Positions 13,094 through 28,027 are shown, counted from the first letter of the stretch. The stretch is DNA of 64,000 nucleotides from Lineus longissimus (GCF_910592395.1 NC_088324.1:14224953-14288952); one strand, 5' to 3'. Numbers and translations are program-made. The notes: generated from the sequence alone by a model not told the origin.

Positions 13094-13591
13094 CAAAACA
13101 ATCCTGTTTTTCTGTACAACTTCTTTCATTATTTCTTTTGAGTGCTAGCACTTATAGCAATTCCTATTTATCTCTATTGAGTTTATAACCAAAAATAAAT
13201 AATCCATAAGCACAAAGGCATAGGAAGAGCTTCATTTGAAATATTACAGGAAGGTTCCCAGGGAAATAGACATACAAGTATTTACATATCTTACAAGAGA
13301 AGGTACAGAGTTTGAAGACCTCCAAATAAGCTCAGCTCAACACTGTAAAGAGCACTGGAGACACCTTGCTGGAGACACTGAATTCAATGGTAAGGTCTCT
13401 ATTCTTGAAGAATTCACCAAAGGGACTTAGAACTCGAGTGTAGGATGAATGTGGGCAGAAGGATCATACCTGTGCTGCCATGTGTAGTATCACACAAAAG
13501 CTGATCAACTCCAAACCTACCCACTGGTCTGTCCCCTCTTTGTCTTATTCGAACCGATTCCAAATCTTCATACATGATTCCTATTCAAACC

Positions 13592-16500
13592 TCATAACGA
13601 CTCATATCCTGCTCCCCCAGATTTTCCCGTATCTGGCCCAAGAAAAGCTTCAAGCGCATCCATCTCCGGCCGCCCACTCTTTGGTGGTCCTTCTTCCTTC
13701 TTCTTTTTCTTCTTCTTCTTCTTGTCACCGGAATCTGCGCCTCCCTGATCGCGATTTTGACCTTTCGACTTTTTCAAGTCAGCACCATTTTCCTCGCCTC
13801 TGTCTTTCTTCTTCTTTTTCTTCTTTGTTGATTTTTCCTCAATCTGAATAGAGAGAAGAAAATATTGATGATTGAAATTTAAAGAGGTCGAACTGAAAAA
13901 CATGATAAAACAGACATTAGATAAACATTTCTTCAAATGTTGTCGCACCCACGAAATAGTTTTTGAGAAAATTTTGGTTTTATAATGTTGTCTGCTCGAG
14001 AAAACCTACCCCTTCCTTCTCTTTTTCTTTCTTTGTCTTCTTTTTCTTTTTTGATGAGTTGACGCTATCAGTGTCAGTATCCTGGATACTGCTAGCGGCA
14101 ACATCACTATTTGTTGAGGGCGTGACTGCTGGACTCACAGATGAGAACGACATGCCCTTTTCTAAGACACTTAAATCCTCGAACTGGAGTGAAAGGCCGG
14201 GGTATTCTATCTCTGGCGATGTGACGGGGCTTTCTTCTTTGTTCTGAAGGAGAGAAAGTGATACACACTTGGTTAATGTATTAAGAATGTTATAAATACC
14301 TTTCGTGCTACTGTGCTAGTGGACAGTTTTTAAAATTACCTTTTCCTCATTACTGAGCATCCCATTCACAGCTAACGTCTCCGTGGCAACCGTCACCTTG
14401 ACACCCTCATCCTCACCGCTAGTAATATCCTCATCTTGAAGCACCATTATATGATTAGCATTATCAACCTCGTCCCCTTCAGTATCACTCTCATCCACGT
14501 GATTAGTGGCGGCCACCCCAACATGATTAGTCCGTTCTATATCAACTTGTTTACTCGCGTCGGTTTTCATATCAATATTTACATGAGAGTCAATTTTTGG
14601 ACTAGCATCCGTTTTGTGTCCCAAATCTGGACTTGACATAGTTTTTTCATTGGACGAAGACATTGAGCGTGATTCACTTTTTATACCCAGCCCACCGAAG
14701 TCTAAAGTGGAGTTTTTATTTGATATTCCGAAACTTTTCCCCTCATCTTCAGAGTCAAAGTGCTTGTCTTCTTTTATCACAGGAGTTTTATTATCTTCGT
14801 CACTGGAGAGTTCCAATTCGTTGATATTGACACTCAGGACTGGTTTCGCCGATATGACTGCCTCGTCGTCTGAGTCGAGGTCTTCTTGGAAACCAGCAAC
14901 CATCGGATTATGACCTTCATCATCACTAGAAATGAACAAGAGGACAGTCAGAGATGAGAATGACCTCGATAAACAATCCTCAAATTTCTTTTACATCATT
15001 CAATAACATTGTCAAGATGAAATGTCCATGACTTGATTACTGAGTGTTGAAGAAGTTCAAAACTCTCATCTAATCAACACAACCTTCAAAGATGAACCTT
15101 CATAGAGTTTTTCTTACCTGTCACTCTCGAAGCGATGAGCAGGACTTGATTTTGCGCCCCGTGAATCCTTGAAATTAGTATCGTCTAAGAATTTACTATC
15201 AAGTCCGCCATCTGGCACAAAATCCTCCACACTTTTGACGGATGACATTCCTGTGGAATTGGTTGGGATAACTGAAAAGGAAAAACACACATAAGGCAAA
15301 CTTGAAGACTATTAGTAACACTGACAAGAGGCTAGACTTGTGTACTTTAGGTACCCCACAAAAAGAGTGACTGTAAACAGTGACCATTATCATTGTGAAA
15401 ACAACAATTTTTCATCACAATTGGCCTGAAATCGATCACAGGGAATGAAAGTTTTCTTAGAAACAATGAAATACAGTGAACACAAAAGCACATATACCCT
15501 CCACATCTTGCACAGATACAGCTTAGAGTCCTCAAAGGCTGAGGAGAGAAATGAGGACATCAAGTGATCTGCCCAGGATCACAAATATAGAACTGCAAAC
15601 AAAAACTCTTTGCAGAGGACAAACAAAGCATGCTGGTGTTGGGATGCACAATATCTTGAAAGCAACTTGAAAATTCACTGCTTTTTCCCAAAAAAGAGTC
15701 CAAGGCCTTGTTTTGATAGATGATGATTTATCATCAGAGCAAAAGATTAGCAGTGAATTCTTCACTCAGGCCCCATCGTGAAATAAGCGACACATAATCT
15801 GAAATCCAAGAAAAACAGAAGCCATTCCGGAAAACACTGACTCTCTTTCCTAACTACCTGAAAATTCTTCTAAAAGGGACATTTCATTGTGATATTATGT
15901 GAAAAAACAAAATGCTAAAACATTCTTTCATTTACATGTACCCCTGAGAAGTTTCATGATAAACTGCAGTTTTAACTTATTTGAAGCGTGCACATACAAG
16001 GCGAGGGTAAAATAATGGAATGAAAGTGCACAATATTAGTCATGACCATTCATACGCAGGCTTGGCTCAATCTCAATATAAATTTCCAGACAGTTAAGAA
16101 ATCAATTTTGAAAAACTCAAAAGTTTGATACACCCATTCCAAGCTAGACTGATGGTAACAAATGTACAGGATACAGAGAATTCCTTGTACGAAGCGTAAG
16201 TGCTCAAATTTATAATGATTTGTCAGTATTTTGCTTCAAATGAATTGTTCTCAGTCATGGTTTATCCAATTCTGGCAAAGTTAATAATTTCAGCACGTTC
16301 AGAAGAAATATGACATTTTCTGTGTGAAATCACCAAAAAAATCAGAGGGTCAGTTTCAATCATGTTAAACAGACTTTAGGGGCTGGAAAACTGTCACCAC
16401 CAGTCTTTGTAAATAACAGAGGAAAGTCTACAACTAGGCGACAGTCCATTCACTGGATTCACCTATAGGGACTGGCTGTGGAGGCGGAGAGGTCGAGGAG

Positions 16501-19500
16501 TGCTCGAACGGTAGGAGTACAATCCCTGAAAAGGCAGAGTGTGGGTTAGCAATAAGGTCGCCCTCATTAAGTCCCCAATACTCCATGGCAAAATGCTGAA
16601 CATCAACTAGGGCATTACAAGTTTATGATTCATGATACAACAGTCAGTGAGGTTGAATGGTAGCAGCAGGTCAGCTATAATGCGATTGACTCAAAAACCC
16701 AACACTAACTATTGAATTGTCTTATAAAATGGTCAGTATTTCCACAAATACTCCATCTATATGTAAAATATCGCACCCAAGCCAGACTACGGGCATGCAG
16801 ACCAATTCTGAGCTCCTCCAAAGGCCGTTCTCAGTTTCTGGTAAAGTTGATTGACAATAACTGTTTCATAATGATAAAAACCAGAAACTAGCTGTCAGTT
16901 TCTGCATAAACAAACACCTACCATTCAATTCAGGCTCCACCTCTTTCAGATCCTGGGGTTTCTTTCCGAATATCCTTGACATGAATCCGCCCGATTTCTG
17001 TCCATCCGTCTGTGGTGTCGTGGCAGGCGTTGTTGTGACGGATGATGGATGACTGGCAGGAGTTGTAAGACTTGGCGTGGTGGCTTGGGTCGAGGTTGTT
17101 GAGAATGGAGATGGCAGCGGGCTGGTCAGGTCTAGGCCAGCAATAGGCTTTGGCGGCGGTGCTTGAAACAGACGGTTAGATTGTTAGCTACGGTATCTAA
17201 GGTTAGAAACTAGAAATCTACCTTGTAATTTTCCACTCAATTTTGAAGATGGTCTATTTCAATAATCTTTCCCGAAAAGGAGGCGATTCACACTACCAGT
17301 CCCCTGTGGCTATGCCATCATACATCCACTTTCATCTGCAACACATGACCTTAATAGAACACAGGACCACATGATTCTATCAAACTCACCAGATTTGACT
17401 GTAGTGGGTATTTTTACATTGGCGACTGGGCCATTTTCCTTAGGATTCCTTGCTGCAGCAGCTAATGCAGCCTCAGCAGTGTCTATCTCTTTCAGTTTGG
17501 CGTCCTTGATGGCCTTCTCTGAGAGTTTCTCTTGCTGTTCACGGCGGCGCACACTGAGGTTATCAGAGAATCTGGAAAATAGAAGAGAATATTTTATAGA
17601 GACTGACATACGAAAGGGACAAGTCAGGGACCTTCTCTGCAGGGGTGGAGAGTCTTGGCCATAATCCATGCTTATGTGAGCACCCGCAAAGATAAGCTGG
17701 TTCACGAGTTCTAGCATTTCTGCGCATTTCTCAGGCCTCTTTACTACAGCGTACGATCTTTCTTCAAATGACAAAAATTAGGATGTCTTACAGGTCATAA
17801 TTCTGTTCCTCTGACTCTTCATGGATATCAAGCTCCTCCATCGTGCATTCAATATCCCGGGAATTTGTCTCGAGCTGCTTTAGTAATGTTTCTCGCTGAA
17901 GAGAGATGAAGAAATTTTACATGATAGTCACCTGATATCCTATTTTAACTGGCCAGTAGCGTAATGAATGGCAGTAGCTAGATTTACAGACTATCAAATG
18001 CCATAAGAGGCATCTTACCCTCCCTTACTTCTGTGCATTTGACATTTTGGGAAGGAGTTGGCACATTGTATACTAATACTTTATTAGGTCAGCCCCTTTC
18101 TGCACTTTTTTTTCTGGGCATTCGGATCCCTCTCATTACAGCCGTCTAAGACAAGTTGGTGCACTCTGCTCCAATGGCCTCCACTTCTGTTCAGCAATAT
18201 TCTCTGAACTTACCTGAAGTGTTAAGAATGGCAGGTTGAAGAATTTGTGGATGTATTTCAAACCAAACCCATTCCTCATTGAGGCCTCGGCATAGCGAAT
18301 GGCAGGGAACTGACCAGACCTGCAATGGAAAAGTATAGAATAAAGGAATCCATTACTTGCACCTGCATGAAAGGGTTTCAGCATTCTTGTTTTGCAAAAT
18401 GGCTTGTTAATCTTGGCCCCCAGCTGGCTGCATGGAGTTATGATGTCAGGTGTGGATCCGGCAGGGAGGGGAATCCAGCACCGGCCTCCCACAAGAACTG
18501 ACAAATTTGGCAGAGGAAATTTAGGGTTCCGTCCTTTTTGAATGTCGTACTTACTTTATTGATTCCTCCACAAAGTACCTGACCTTTTCCTCCGACACGG
18601 TGCGGTGGTGGCCCATATCTCGGTGGTTGGCCAGAATCAGGATCGGGATGTTTAGGGGAACTTTGGCTATCTCGCGTTCTAAATAGTCATATGTCCTGTA
18701 AAGACAAAGATGGTTTTGATTACAATCTACTGACATAATGGTGGTGAATATGCTGAGACTCGCAAATCACTTGGACCGTGGGCTAGGCTAACAGGAGACC
18801 AGTGAAGAGCAAAACAGCTGATTTGAATTGACTACACACTCGAATTACAGACACTTGACCATCAAGATCACTTTCTGATCAAGACACCTGCGATTCTCAT
18901 CAGTTTGATTGGTCTTAGCCATGTTACCATGGAAACCGACATCATTTCCTGAAGCTTATGAGAAGGTTTAAGAGATTAAATGCTATCCATCGGAAATGAA
19001 GCCAGAAAATCTATAACTGATTGAACCCGGCGGGTTGAAGCCCAAGGACCATGCCACAGTTCAAATCACAGTGCAAGTGTTTATGTGCTAATATGAGGAA
19101 GCGACACAATAGAGTCCACAGCCACAGCATATGGTACGATATACCCAATCGTAACGGTGTACCTCCCGATCAATACAAAACAGGGGATCAGCGTTCACCA
19201 ATGATATCGCCTGTTTATCTAGTCGATCTTGTCATGTACGTTTTAGCAAGACATGATGTGATGTTGGTTGGCATTTTGGCCCAACGCTCATTCTGAGCAC
19301 TTGCTCAGGCTCATACTTCCGTACTCTACAATCAATACAGGTACACAACAGGATCATGTCTTTACAGTTGGAGTTCTATGTACCTGGGATATTGCCAGTT
19401 TATCTTATCGATCTCATCGTGCATGGTTTAGCAAGACATGATGCGATCCTGGTAGGCAGATCCTTTTTAAGCAGTTTGTGGGGAGAAAGCCTATTATATG

Positions 19501-22500
19501 GAACAACACAAGGGATAGAAGTCAGAAGTATAAAATTGCTTTTTCCCTCCCTCTTTTGTGTTTCCTCTTTAGATGATTATAAGCTTGTACTAACTTTGCT
19601 CTGTCGAGGCTCCCTGATACTGATACTTAACTGGAAAACTGGTTTGGACTTACCATGATTTCGTTATGTCGAATATCAAGATCACACCATGTGTTCCTTT
19701 ATAGACGTCCACAAACTCAGCATCCAGACAAGGATCTTCATAAACCTGCAGAAATAGAACATACTCTTGTAAAGAGCCAGAATCCTAAACCGAGCAGAAA
19801 AGCACGCCTGGACAATAAGTCCAATTGTGTCCACACACACTTCATTAATAACAGATCATTTCTTCCTGATCCATCTTCAGTCCCTTAATCAAAGCTGGAA
19901 GACTTGCTAGACAGTATTGAAAATTGTCCATGTGTCTGATCAGGTCAGATGTATTGGATTGGGATCTGCTATTGGATCAGATGAACAAACACAGAGATGG
20001 GCTGAGTCTAATAGAATGGATGACATCAACCAACACTCAAGACATTTTGAAAGAGGGGCCGTGGTCTTGCTGACTATGTAACCTGCTACTGGCTTAAAGG
20101 GTGACCAGTTTCTATGTACTGTGAGATGGGAGAGATCCTATCAGCCACTTTGTGTAACTTACTCAGACCAACTTGGCTGCTGCCTATATTTTTCCTTTAA
20201 CTGCAGACAGAACTACATGACCGTTAGCAACAGAGAATTGAACTGTTGCTTCTGATACTGACGAAAGGTACAGATTTGCATTGCGACATTACGCCAACAT
20301 CTATATTTTGCGACGTCTCCAGAAAATCTGTCATTGGAATACATCTACCCTGAATATAGGCCGACACGCATCTAGCCAGCTTCTCTTATCGGCTTCAGTC
20401 CCACCACTCCAAGATCTCACCCAGGGGTCGTGTTATAGATCTATAGTTTTCTTATCTAGCCTATCTCCGGTACCGGTAATGGAAATGGTGATGAGTATTG
20501 GTAGACCGTTCGGGCGTAAGCATATTTCTTGAGTACCGTATTTTCCGGCGTATGACCCGCGGCTTTTTGCCCTCAAACAGGCCCAAAAAGTGGGGGTGCG
20601 GGTAATACAAAGGTGCGGGTCTTGCGTGGATTCTGAGAGGGATAAGCCCCAACCCCAAAGAAAAAAAAGGGGACCAAACTGGTTACTTGATAAGGATTTA
20701 TGTCCATCGTTTTCGTATTGTTTTCAACCAATATTTCCGCCATGATCGCATAGTTTGTGATGTCTCCGCTAGGGAAAATAGTTACGGCCATGCTGGAATT
20801 GATCCACTTTGGTTAACAATTAAAAAAAACATGGCGGTTCTAGGATGTCAACATCAATGAATGGCTTACTATTTTTGGAGAATGCGGGTCTTGGAGCAGT
20901 GCGGGTCATAATCAGGTGCGGGTCTTGCGTGACTTTAGGTAATGGTCAAAGGGGGTGCGGGTCATAGGGCAGTGCGGGGGATAATCCGGAAAATACGGTA
21001 TATCTAAGTCAATTCAGACAGACATAGTCTCTACTTCAGAATTCAGAATGTCACATACCCAGTGCACAGTTTGTCACAGTTTTTGAATCAAAATTGATGT
21101 CATAAAAGAATATCAACCAGCTTTGTCATGCGTGACATCATTCACAATTCCAATTGCAGCCGGAAAGTGAATCTATCGTCATTTATCGATACGACATCAA
21201 TCCTGAATATCATTGCCCAGATGGTGGACCAATGAGGATAATATTCAAGGCTAGATTTCCAGATGTGACCGGTTTATGTATCATGTCTATACCCAGTTCA
21301 TGTTTGTGTGGTTCATGCATGGGCAGTGTAGATTACTGACTATAGACAGTTATCATATGCAGCTACATGTTTCATTCACAGAGCCAAAAAACACTCACAT
21401 TGGACTTACAGCCAGAAAATAATGAATTAATAGGGCTTACTTGGAGCCCCAAAAGCAAACACTTTGGACTAATACTATTACTAGCTCAAATTAATTTTAC
21501 TTATATCTTCTCAGAGATCAGGAGGGGTCTAATGTCATCATCTTATCCTCTTTGATACCTTAAGGTACTTGTGCCACCGTAAAAAACCTGTATGCAAGCA
21601 CCCATCACACCTAGAATGTTCCACTCCAGAAGAGACCAACTCCCCTAAACATACAGAAGAAATGCCACCACCCAAAATCACACACATCGAAAGCAGTGTG
21701 TATCCTTTTCTGCAAGAGTGCTCCCTGAACATAAATGAAGAAAACGTGCCCTCGTGCCCAGAACATGCATCAGCAAAATATTCGTATTTCACTTTGTGGA
21801 AGACAGTTGCAGACTTTACAGCGTCTGTGTGATTATTCTTAGAACTTTTTGGGATAGTACACTGAAGCAAGAACAGTCAGATGCACAGGGTTTGCAGTCG
21901 AAAGGGGGCAAGGTGGTAAGGACTGGACGCCATATTGGGATCAAGCACTAAGTCAACAGATTCAGCAAGCAGAGAACCCTCACCACCAAACACTGAAACT
22001 ATTTTAGATACCAATTTCATACTGCCATTGACTGGTTTGCCGCCATTTTGGTGGAGCTCCAAAATCTTCAAAATAAACAGGAAATCAAAAAAGAAGGTAT
22101 GGTTTAATCTGGGAATATCTATAATATAAGTTGCCTTGACTAGATGGGCCTTTTCTTGATATGCAATAAAATGCCTTGAACTGAAGTAAAGTGTAAAGAT
22201 TTGATTTAGTTCATATTCAAAGTAACCAGGAAAATACTTGACTCACTGGAGCTTTTAAAATCAATGACTACCCAAGCATTCATAACAAAATATTGGGATT
22301 CAGGTTTTTGTAAAAAACTGTTCCATATGTAGCCTACATACAAGACATGATTCAATGAGAAGATCTAACACAAAGTCAATAGTTATGCCACTTCAAGAAT
22401 ACTTCCTTGAAGAAGCCTTTACTTTGATTCAGACATCTTATTGGAAGGGGGTGGTGTTTGAAACCACACGACGTTTCTGATGTTTTTAGCTTTGCAAATG

Positions 22501-25500
22501 CCATCAGACTCTCAAATGTCAACTTTCATGTTTTACTGCATCATTCACAGAGTAACTAGCTTGAGTCATCTGATAGCATCTGCGACTGTAGTTTTGCTGG
22601 TAGCCTAATATTGTCACATTTAAATCCCGAAAGCTATCCCATGTAGTCGTAGAGCAGCCAAGCTTAATTTAGCATTCAATATTTTGGACGATGCCACCAT
22701 GTCTCATCAAAAGCACTTGATCACAAAATCCTGTGAAATAAACCAAGCGCAACATGCCGAAATGATAAAGTGTCCTCACCCCCTGCTGCGTGTTGTCCAA
22801 CTTTAATCCATCTTGCTTCTTTTTCTTTTTGCCCTTGTCCACAACGTCCCAGACCTCGACTTTCACCACGTCATCTGTGGCTTTATAGTTCCATTGTATA
22901 CTCGCAACCTGGAGACAGAGAATGGATAATATTGTATGCTCGTGAACTGCACAACATTGCTTCCTTGTGATCTGTCACCATCATCTTCATAGATGACATC
23001 TTGGTCTATACAGTACCCAGTTCTTCTTCTAGCACTCTGACATGACTGACACTGTCTCTGGTCTCTTGACCTCTCTCACCTGGATCTCTTCAGTGGGTAT
23101 GTACTCCTCTTTGAACTTCTGTCCTTGGAGGCGCTGGAACAAACATGTCTTGCCTGTGTTCCTGTCACCGCGGATGATGATCTTCACTGTAATGAAACAC
23201 ACAAAAAACAAATAAGATCCTGAAAACTGGTACTAATGATGGAGCAGGGAAACTATTCCCTCATATTACAATATTTTTCTCTTCTTAATCTTAACGTATG
23301 GTAATCTCCCTTGAAACGATAACATTCAGAAGATGATGAATTAGTGCTTTGGGAAACCGAATTCTTATCACCAATCTATGAAATACATGAAAAGCAGTCA
23401 TTGTTAATCCCAGCATGGCACATGAATCAAATCATGCAAATTCTGAAATTGAGAATTTAGGAGTGTACATTGCCATTACTTCTGCACCAAACTGTGTGAT
23501 AGAAGGGGATGCAAGACACTATTTAATGCATCCTTAATGCAGAACCCAACATAAATCCTGCACGTCTCATTGACAAGCTGATGACATGGCCATTCTGTCA
23601 AGCAGTGATTGCTTTCGACTCGACATTAGATTATTACCATAATAAATCCAATAAATAGACTCATCTTGTCATGTATGGGGCTGGGAATCTTCTCGTTTTG
23701 GAGGAGTAAGTCTTAGATAAGGACAGGGTCAAGGATTTGAATAACAATATGCGGTGGTCAATGTAAACCCTGACAAAAAATATCCCCAAACTAGGCTGAA
23801 CAGCACAAAAAACATTATTTTTTAAACGTTATTTAAAAAATTATTTTGGGGATATTTAATAAATTTTCAAAAAATAACAAGATGTACAGGTGTACATCTA
23901 GCAGGCTGTTGTTCATGATGAGTTAACTACTCGACCATTGACTTTGACCTTCACATCCAGTGCAAGTGCCAATTAAACATAATAAGAAAACAATGCCATT
24001 TTAACCAATTATCACTATCATTGAAAAGCTGTCTTTTCAGTCACTGTCCCAATAGACAATATTATATTTATATAAAACAGTCCAGCGGATGTTACAAGTA
24101 TGAACATTTGTTGTACAATGCACATGTACTGCTCAGTACATTAGCGTTGGACGAATCTACACTTTGTATTGGAAACCCATTATATGAAGTTTGATAAATG
24201 TCCTGGTGTGGCCTGGGTGAATGCTGATCAATCATTGGATAAGCTAGCTACAGTAGGCTGAGAGCAACACATAATTTACTACTCTACAGCCTTCTGTCAA
24301 TATCTCTAGCATTAGTTAACCAATTTATTACGTATTCATGAACACTTGTGCATAACAACTTTGGTATGAGTTCAATGCTTCATCACAAGAAAAAACAGCC
24401 AACTAGTTTAAGAACAAAATTGTGAAATTGGTGTCTGCACAAACAACGCACTAAAAAACACTGAGTGATGGGTCAGATGCCTTCAATGAAAAGCCAGGGA
24501 AAATATTGTTTTATGTTCATTGGCTTGAGATACAAATGTACTCCCCAGGGTTAGTATATAAATTCTGATTCTGGCACTAAGTTCCACATTGCCTGATGCT
24601 ATTTGGTCTAAATGAGTTCTAAAGAAACAAAGAATTCCAATTGGTTGCCATGGACATAATGGAATAAGGGTTCTTGTATTGTATATGGATGGCCTGTCAT
24701 GATGGCTATTTGAAAGCTGCAGTCTTTCTTTACCGGCTCAGCAATTCGTTTTTCCAGATATTGCAACGCAAAGGATAAATGCACTCAGAGTTCTCCACTA
24801 CACTTTTTGCCCAGTACCCAGACAAAATCATTTTCTTCCATTTCAGCACCCTGATAAAGAAATTAGCACCCAGACAGATTCATGAAATTGTAATATTGTT
24901 CTCTGTTACCAACCGGACAGATTTTGCTGCCATTTAGAGCACATACAATGACAAACAAGGTGCCATGACAAATGCACACTCTTGGTTGCATGTAGTATAG
25001 GGAGAGGGAAGTATACAATGTACTTGGTATAAAGCTGTGCTCCTATTGTCACTGAATGTATTATACAAGTATAAATTCACTATGATGTCTTCAAGCTGCC
25101 CATTGCTGCAATAACAACGGCACCTGTCATGAGATGTATTTCATTAGTTACCATGTATCACCAGGAGATACAGTGGAACCTCTGTTAGCGGACACCTCTC
25201 TACTAAGGACAACCTCTCTATTAAGGACAGCAGTTGTCAATCCCGAGGGTGTCCTTAATAATAGAGAGGTTCTACTGTACATTGTATAGTGACAGGAAAT
25301 AAGATTTCAAGGTTATTTCTTTGGTTTATAGGAGAGAAATTTACATGCTATCAAAAAACAGATTGTTTATGACCCCAGAGTCCAAAGAAAGAGACTCTTT
25401 ACAACATTACAATTTATTACGATGATGAAGAAAAAGCAAAGAAAATTCTCAGGCCCAGTTGTCGTCATGACGTAGCCTATCTTGTATCTCCTAGCTCCAA

Positions 25501-25840
25501 CTTCTGTCTGAAATAAAACACTAAGGAAGGCAGGTTCACAAATACCAATTCATGACATTGAGTTTGTCCCCTGCTCACCAGTCAAATTGAAAGATTGACA
25601 ATAAAGCAATTATCAGTCATACGGTGGTCAAAGTAGTAAAACATATAAGACTAAGACTAAGAGTCGAGTACGTCACCTCGTGTCTCAACAAAACTTACTG
25701 TTGTATTGGACGCCACGAGCAAACTTTCGCTGTAGTGTCGCTGACATTGCCTGCATTCCTGAAGGATGCGAACTCTCCGGGCTTGTAGCATTCTGAAGGT
25801 TATGATTGGATCCACCAAACACTTTTCTAAAGAAACTCAT
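13592..25840 (-). CDS. RABL6: RABL6 (Parf), Rab-like GTPase with long acidic/basic tail
   Basis: Coding exons in gene order: 25840-25699, 23186-23080, 22908-22780, 19745-19654, 18695-18555, 18319-18214, 17895-17792, 17571-17390, 17161-16922, 16525-16463, 15271-15118, 14925-14340, 14243-14010, 13843-13592. All have GT-AG borders and phases agree; the sum is 2532 bases, 843 residues plus stop (human 729). The N-terminus [10 protein letters not shown] and [15 protein letters not shown] match the family. The GTPase-like domain (about 45-230) has a P-loop GDRNTGKT at 54-61, WDVVDKGK as switch II, and NHRD in place of the usual NKx[20 protein letters not shown] and the SVEDFVPD and NPMVAGF motifs of the tail are diagnostic. 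The last exon is a Lys-rich tail ([12 protein letters not shown]). The family is linked to ARF and cell-cycle control and binds GTP weakly or atypically. Confidence 0.95.
19209..19456. repeat. Direct duplication inside RABL6 intron
   Basis: Two related stretches, about 19209-19273 and 19391-19456, share GTTTATCT...GATCT and TTTAGCAAGACATGATG. Read on the plus strand they would give similar peptides ([13 protein letters not shown] and [13 protein letters not shown]). They lie in the 19746-18695 part of RABL6 on the opposite strand, one across the intron between exons 4 and 5. They could be the remnant of a tandem repeat or transposon. Confidence 0.45.
20534..21000. mobile_element. Non-autonomous TIR transposon, TACCGTATTTTCCGG ends
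   Basis: The element starts TACCGTATTTTCCGGCG and ends TCCGGAAAATACGGTA, perfect inverted ends over about 15 bases and bounded by TA. Inside, GTGCGGGTC-type words recur near both sides. At 467 bases with no open frame of note it is a non-autonomous DNA transposon, sitting in the RABL6 intron between exons 3 and 4. Confidence 0.8.
25169..25279. mobile_element. MITE with TACAGTGGAACCTC termini (copy 2)
   Basis: The ends are TACAGTGGAACCTCTG and GAGGTTCTACTGTA with GGACACCTCTCTACTAAGG repeats inside. It belongs to the same family as 12912-13093 but is shorter (111 bases). It lies in RABL6 intron 1. Confidence 0.75.
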
Positions 25841-27018
25841 CTTGGTTTTTGACTGAATTCAGTGTTCACCCTTTCTCATTTCTGTCACAAAAACATAAAA
25901 ATCATGATACAATCAGCATAATATCAAGTATGGCAGCTTGATTGTTAATATATCACACGTTTTTATCACACGGAAGTGTAGAGCTATGTGGATAGTATCT
26001 ATATCCGTGTTAAAAATAGAATATTTTGGCGAATTACGAAGTTTATTTTGATAAAATTCACGATGAGGTGGAAGAGCCTTGGAACACCTCCGATTAAGAA
26101 TGTCTCTGCGCGAGAACCTGCTAAAATAGTGCTATAAGTTTTGGCAACATAAGTGATTTTCTATTCTCAAAAAAACTCTCAAAATTAACACATTTATGTA
26201 AAATGTTAATAATATCAATTTGATATTTAAAAAATATGGTTTTAATAGATTTTGTGTTTTGCGAAGTGATATTAACCAATTTGAACTATTTTCAAAATCA
26301 AGTAGTGTCGATTCTGAGCCATCGCTAGAATGCAATAAATTTACTTAGAACTATCGACGGCTTGACGTCATTTACGCGGGTAATTCGAACGGGTAAAAGA
26401 ATTTACCATGCCAACCATACAAAAGATTCACCGTCCCAATTCACCATGGTGAAGTGCGGTCAGATTACCATGGTGATCGTGGATTGGCCAAAGGCCATGG
26501 TGAAATTGAGACACATTTTTCCTAAAGCCAGGTTTCCAGAATGATTACCCCCCCCCCCCCAAAGTCGGCCCTCGCACATCTATGCATTGGCCCTGCATGC
26601 ACCAGATAACACTCGCAACTTCTACACGATTCCAAGAAAATCGACTCGTACCTTATACCACACCCGCCATTGCTGACGTCATTGGCACCAAAAACTATTT
26701 CTTTTGACCCCGTTGACCTTGGTTCTAAAAACATTTATCAAAACGCCATTCGAACGTTAAAATTAGCTTCGAACATTATCAAAAATATCCCCGAGCTATG
26801 TAAATACGACATATTGAGAAAAATCGGTACAAATATCGAAATATAAGATACTTTGGATCTATTTCGGCAAATCACCCTGATATCTGCGCGACCTAGTCAC
26901 ACATGGACTGATATTTCAATATGGCGACAACCTGAACGGTGTCAGGGGGAAAACATCCCTCACAATGCGTTCTTACTAGAAGTATGAAGGGCAAAGAAAA
27001 TCTTGCGCTAACATGGAA

Positions 27019-27090
27019 GTATTGATGGCTCAGCGGTTAGAGGGCTTGACTTACGATCAGATGGTCACTGGTTCGACTCCCGATGGTTAC
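27019..27090 (+). repeat. tRNA-like segment, array unit 1
   Basis: A 72-base segment with an A box TGGCTCAGCGG and a B box GGTTCGACTCC at normal tRNA spacing. The D stem (GCTC/GGGC) pairs; the acceptor and T stems are imperfect. The anticodon loop would read TACGATC (CGA). It is best viewed as a tRNA-derived SINE head or decayed tRNA with an internal pol III promoter, not as a working tRNA. Confidence 0.65.
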
Positions 27091-28027
27091 AGTTTTCCTC
27101 TTGTTTTCGTTTTTTCTTTTCTTTCATTTTCTTGTTTATTCACTCATACACACTCATCCCAGTGTAGAAGGAGAAAATGACCCCCTGGATAAAGTGGGGT
27201 CCAGCCCTATTTGTCGGATTACAACACACCGGGATCGTTCGATGAGAAATGCAGTGCACGAACTCTCTTTTTCCGGCTCCTTGGTCCGCCCTTGTTTGAA
27301 TTGTTGTTATTATTAATATCATCTATTGTCGTAAAGGGGGACTATAGGCAGGAGCAGAGGGGTTAATTTCTAACTCCAGCTTCCGATTCAAAGGCTGGCC
27401 CCCGATTCAAAGACTAGTCAGCTTAAGTCTTTGTAACTCCATTTCCCGGTTCGAAATGCTAGCTCCTCATTCGTTTTTCAATTTGTTTAACCCTTTCTAT
27501 CTTATTCTTTCCTTTTTTACCACATTTTTCCTAAGGCCGGGTTTCCGGAATGATTACACCCCCCCCCCCCCCGAACGTTGGCACTCGCTCTTCTGTGCAT
27601 TGGCCCTGCATGCACTAGATAACGCATCTTCTACACGATTTCAAGAAAATCGACTCGTACCTTATACCACACCCGCCATTGCTGACGTCATTGGCGCCAA
27701 AAACTATTTCTTTTGACCCCGTTGACCTTGGTTCTAAAAACATTTATCAAAACGCCATTCGAAGGTTAAAATTAGCTTCGAACATTATCAAAAATATCCC
27801 CGAGTTATATAAAGACGACATATTGAGAAAAATCGGTACAAATATCGAAATATAAGATACTTTGGATCTATTTCGGCAAATCACCCTGATATCTGCGCGA
27901 CCTAGTCACACATGGACTGATATTTCAATATGGCGACAACCTGAACGGTGTCAGGGGGAAAACATCCCTCACAATGCGTTCTTACTAGAAGTATGAATGG
28001 CAAAGAAAATCTTGCGCTAACATGGAA

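Larger units (their letters stand above)
10870..13591. other. Convergent intergenic region, DAXX 3' / RABL6 3'
   Basis: The region holds the 3' ends of both genes, a MITE at 12912-13093 and one orphan exon-like segment at 11811-11986. Two other open stretches (11302-11751 plus, 11644-11895 minus) overlap each other and show no family resemblance. I see no RNA gene here. Confidence 0.6.
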
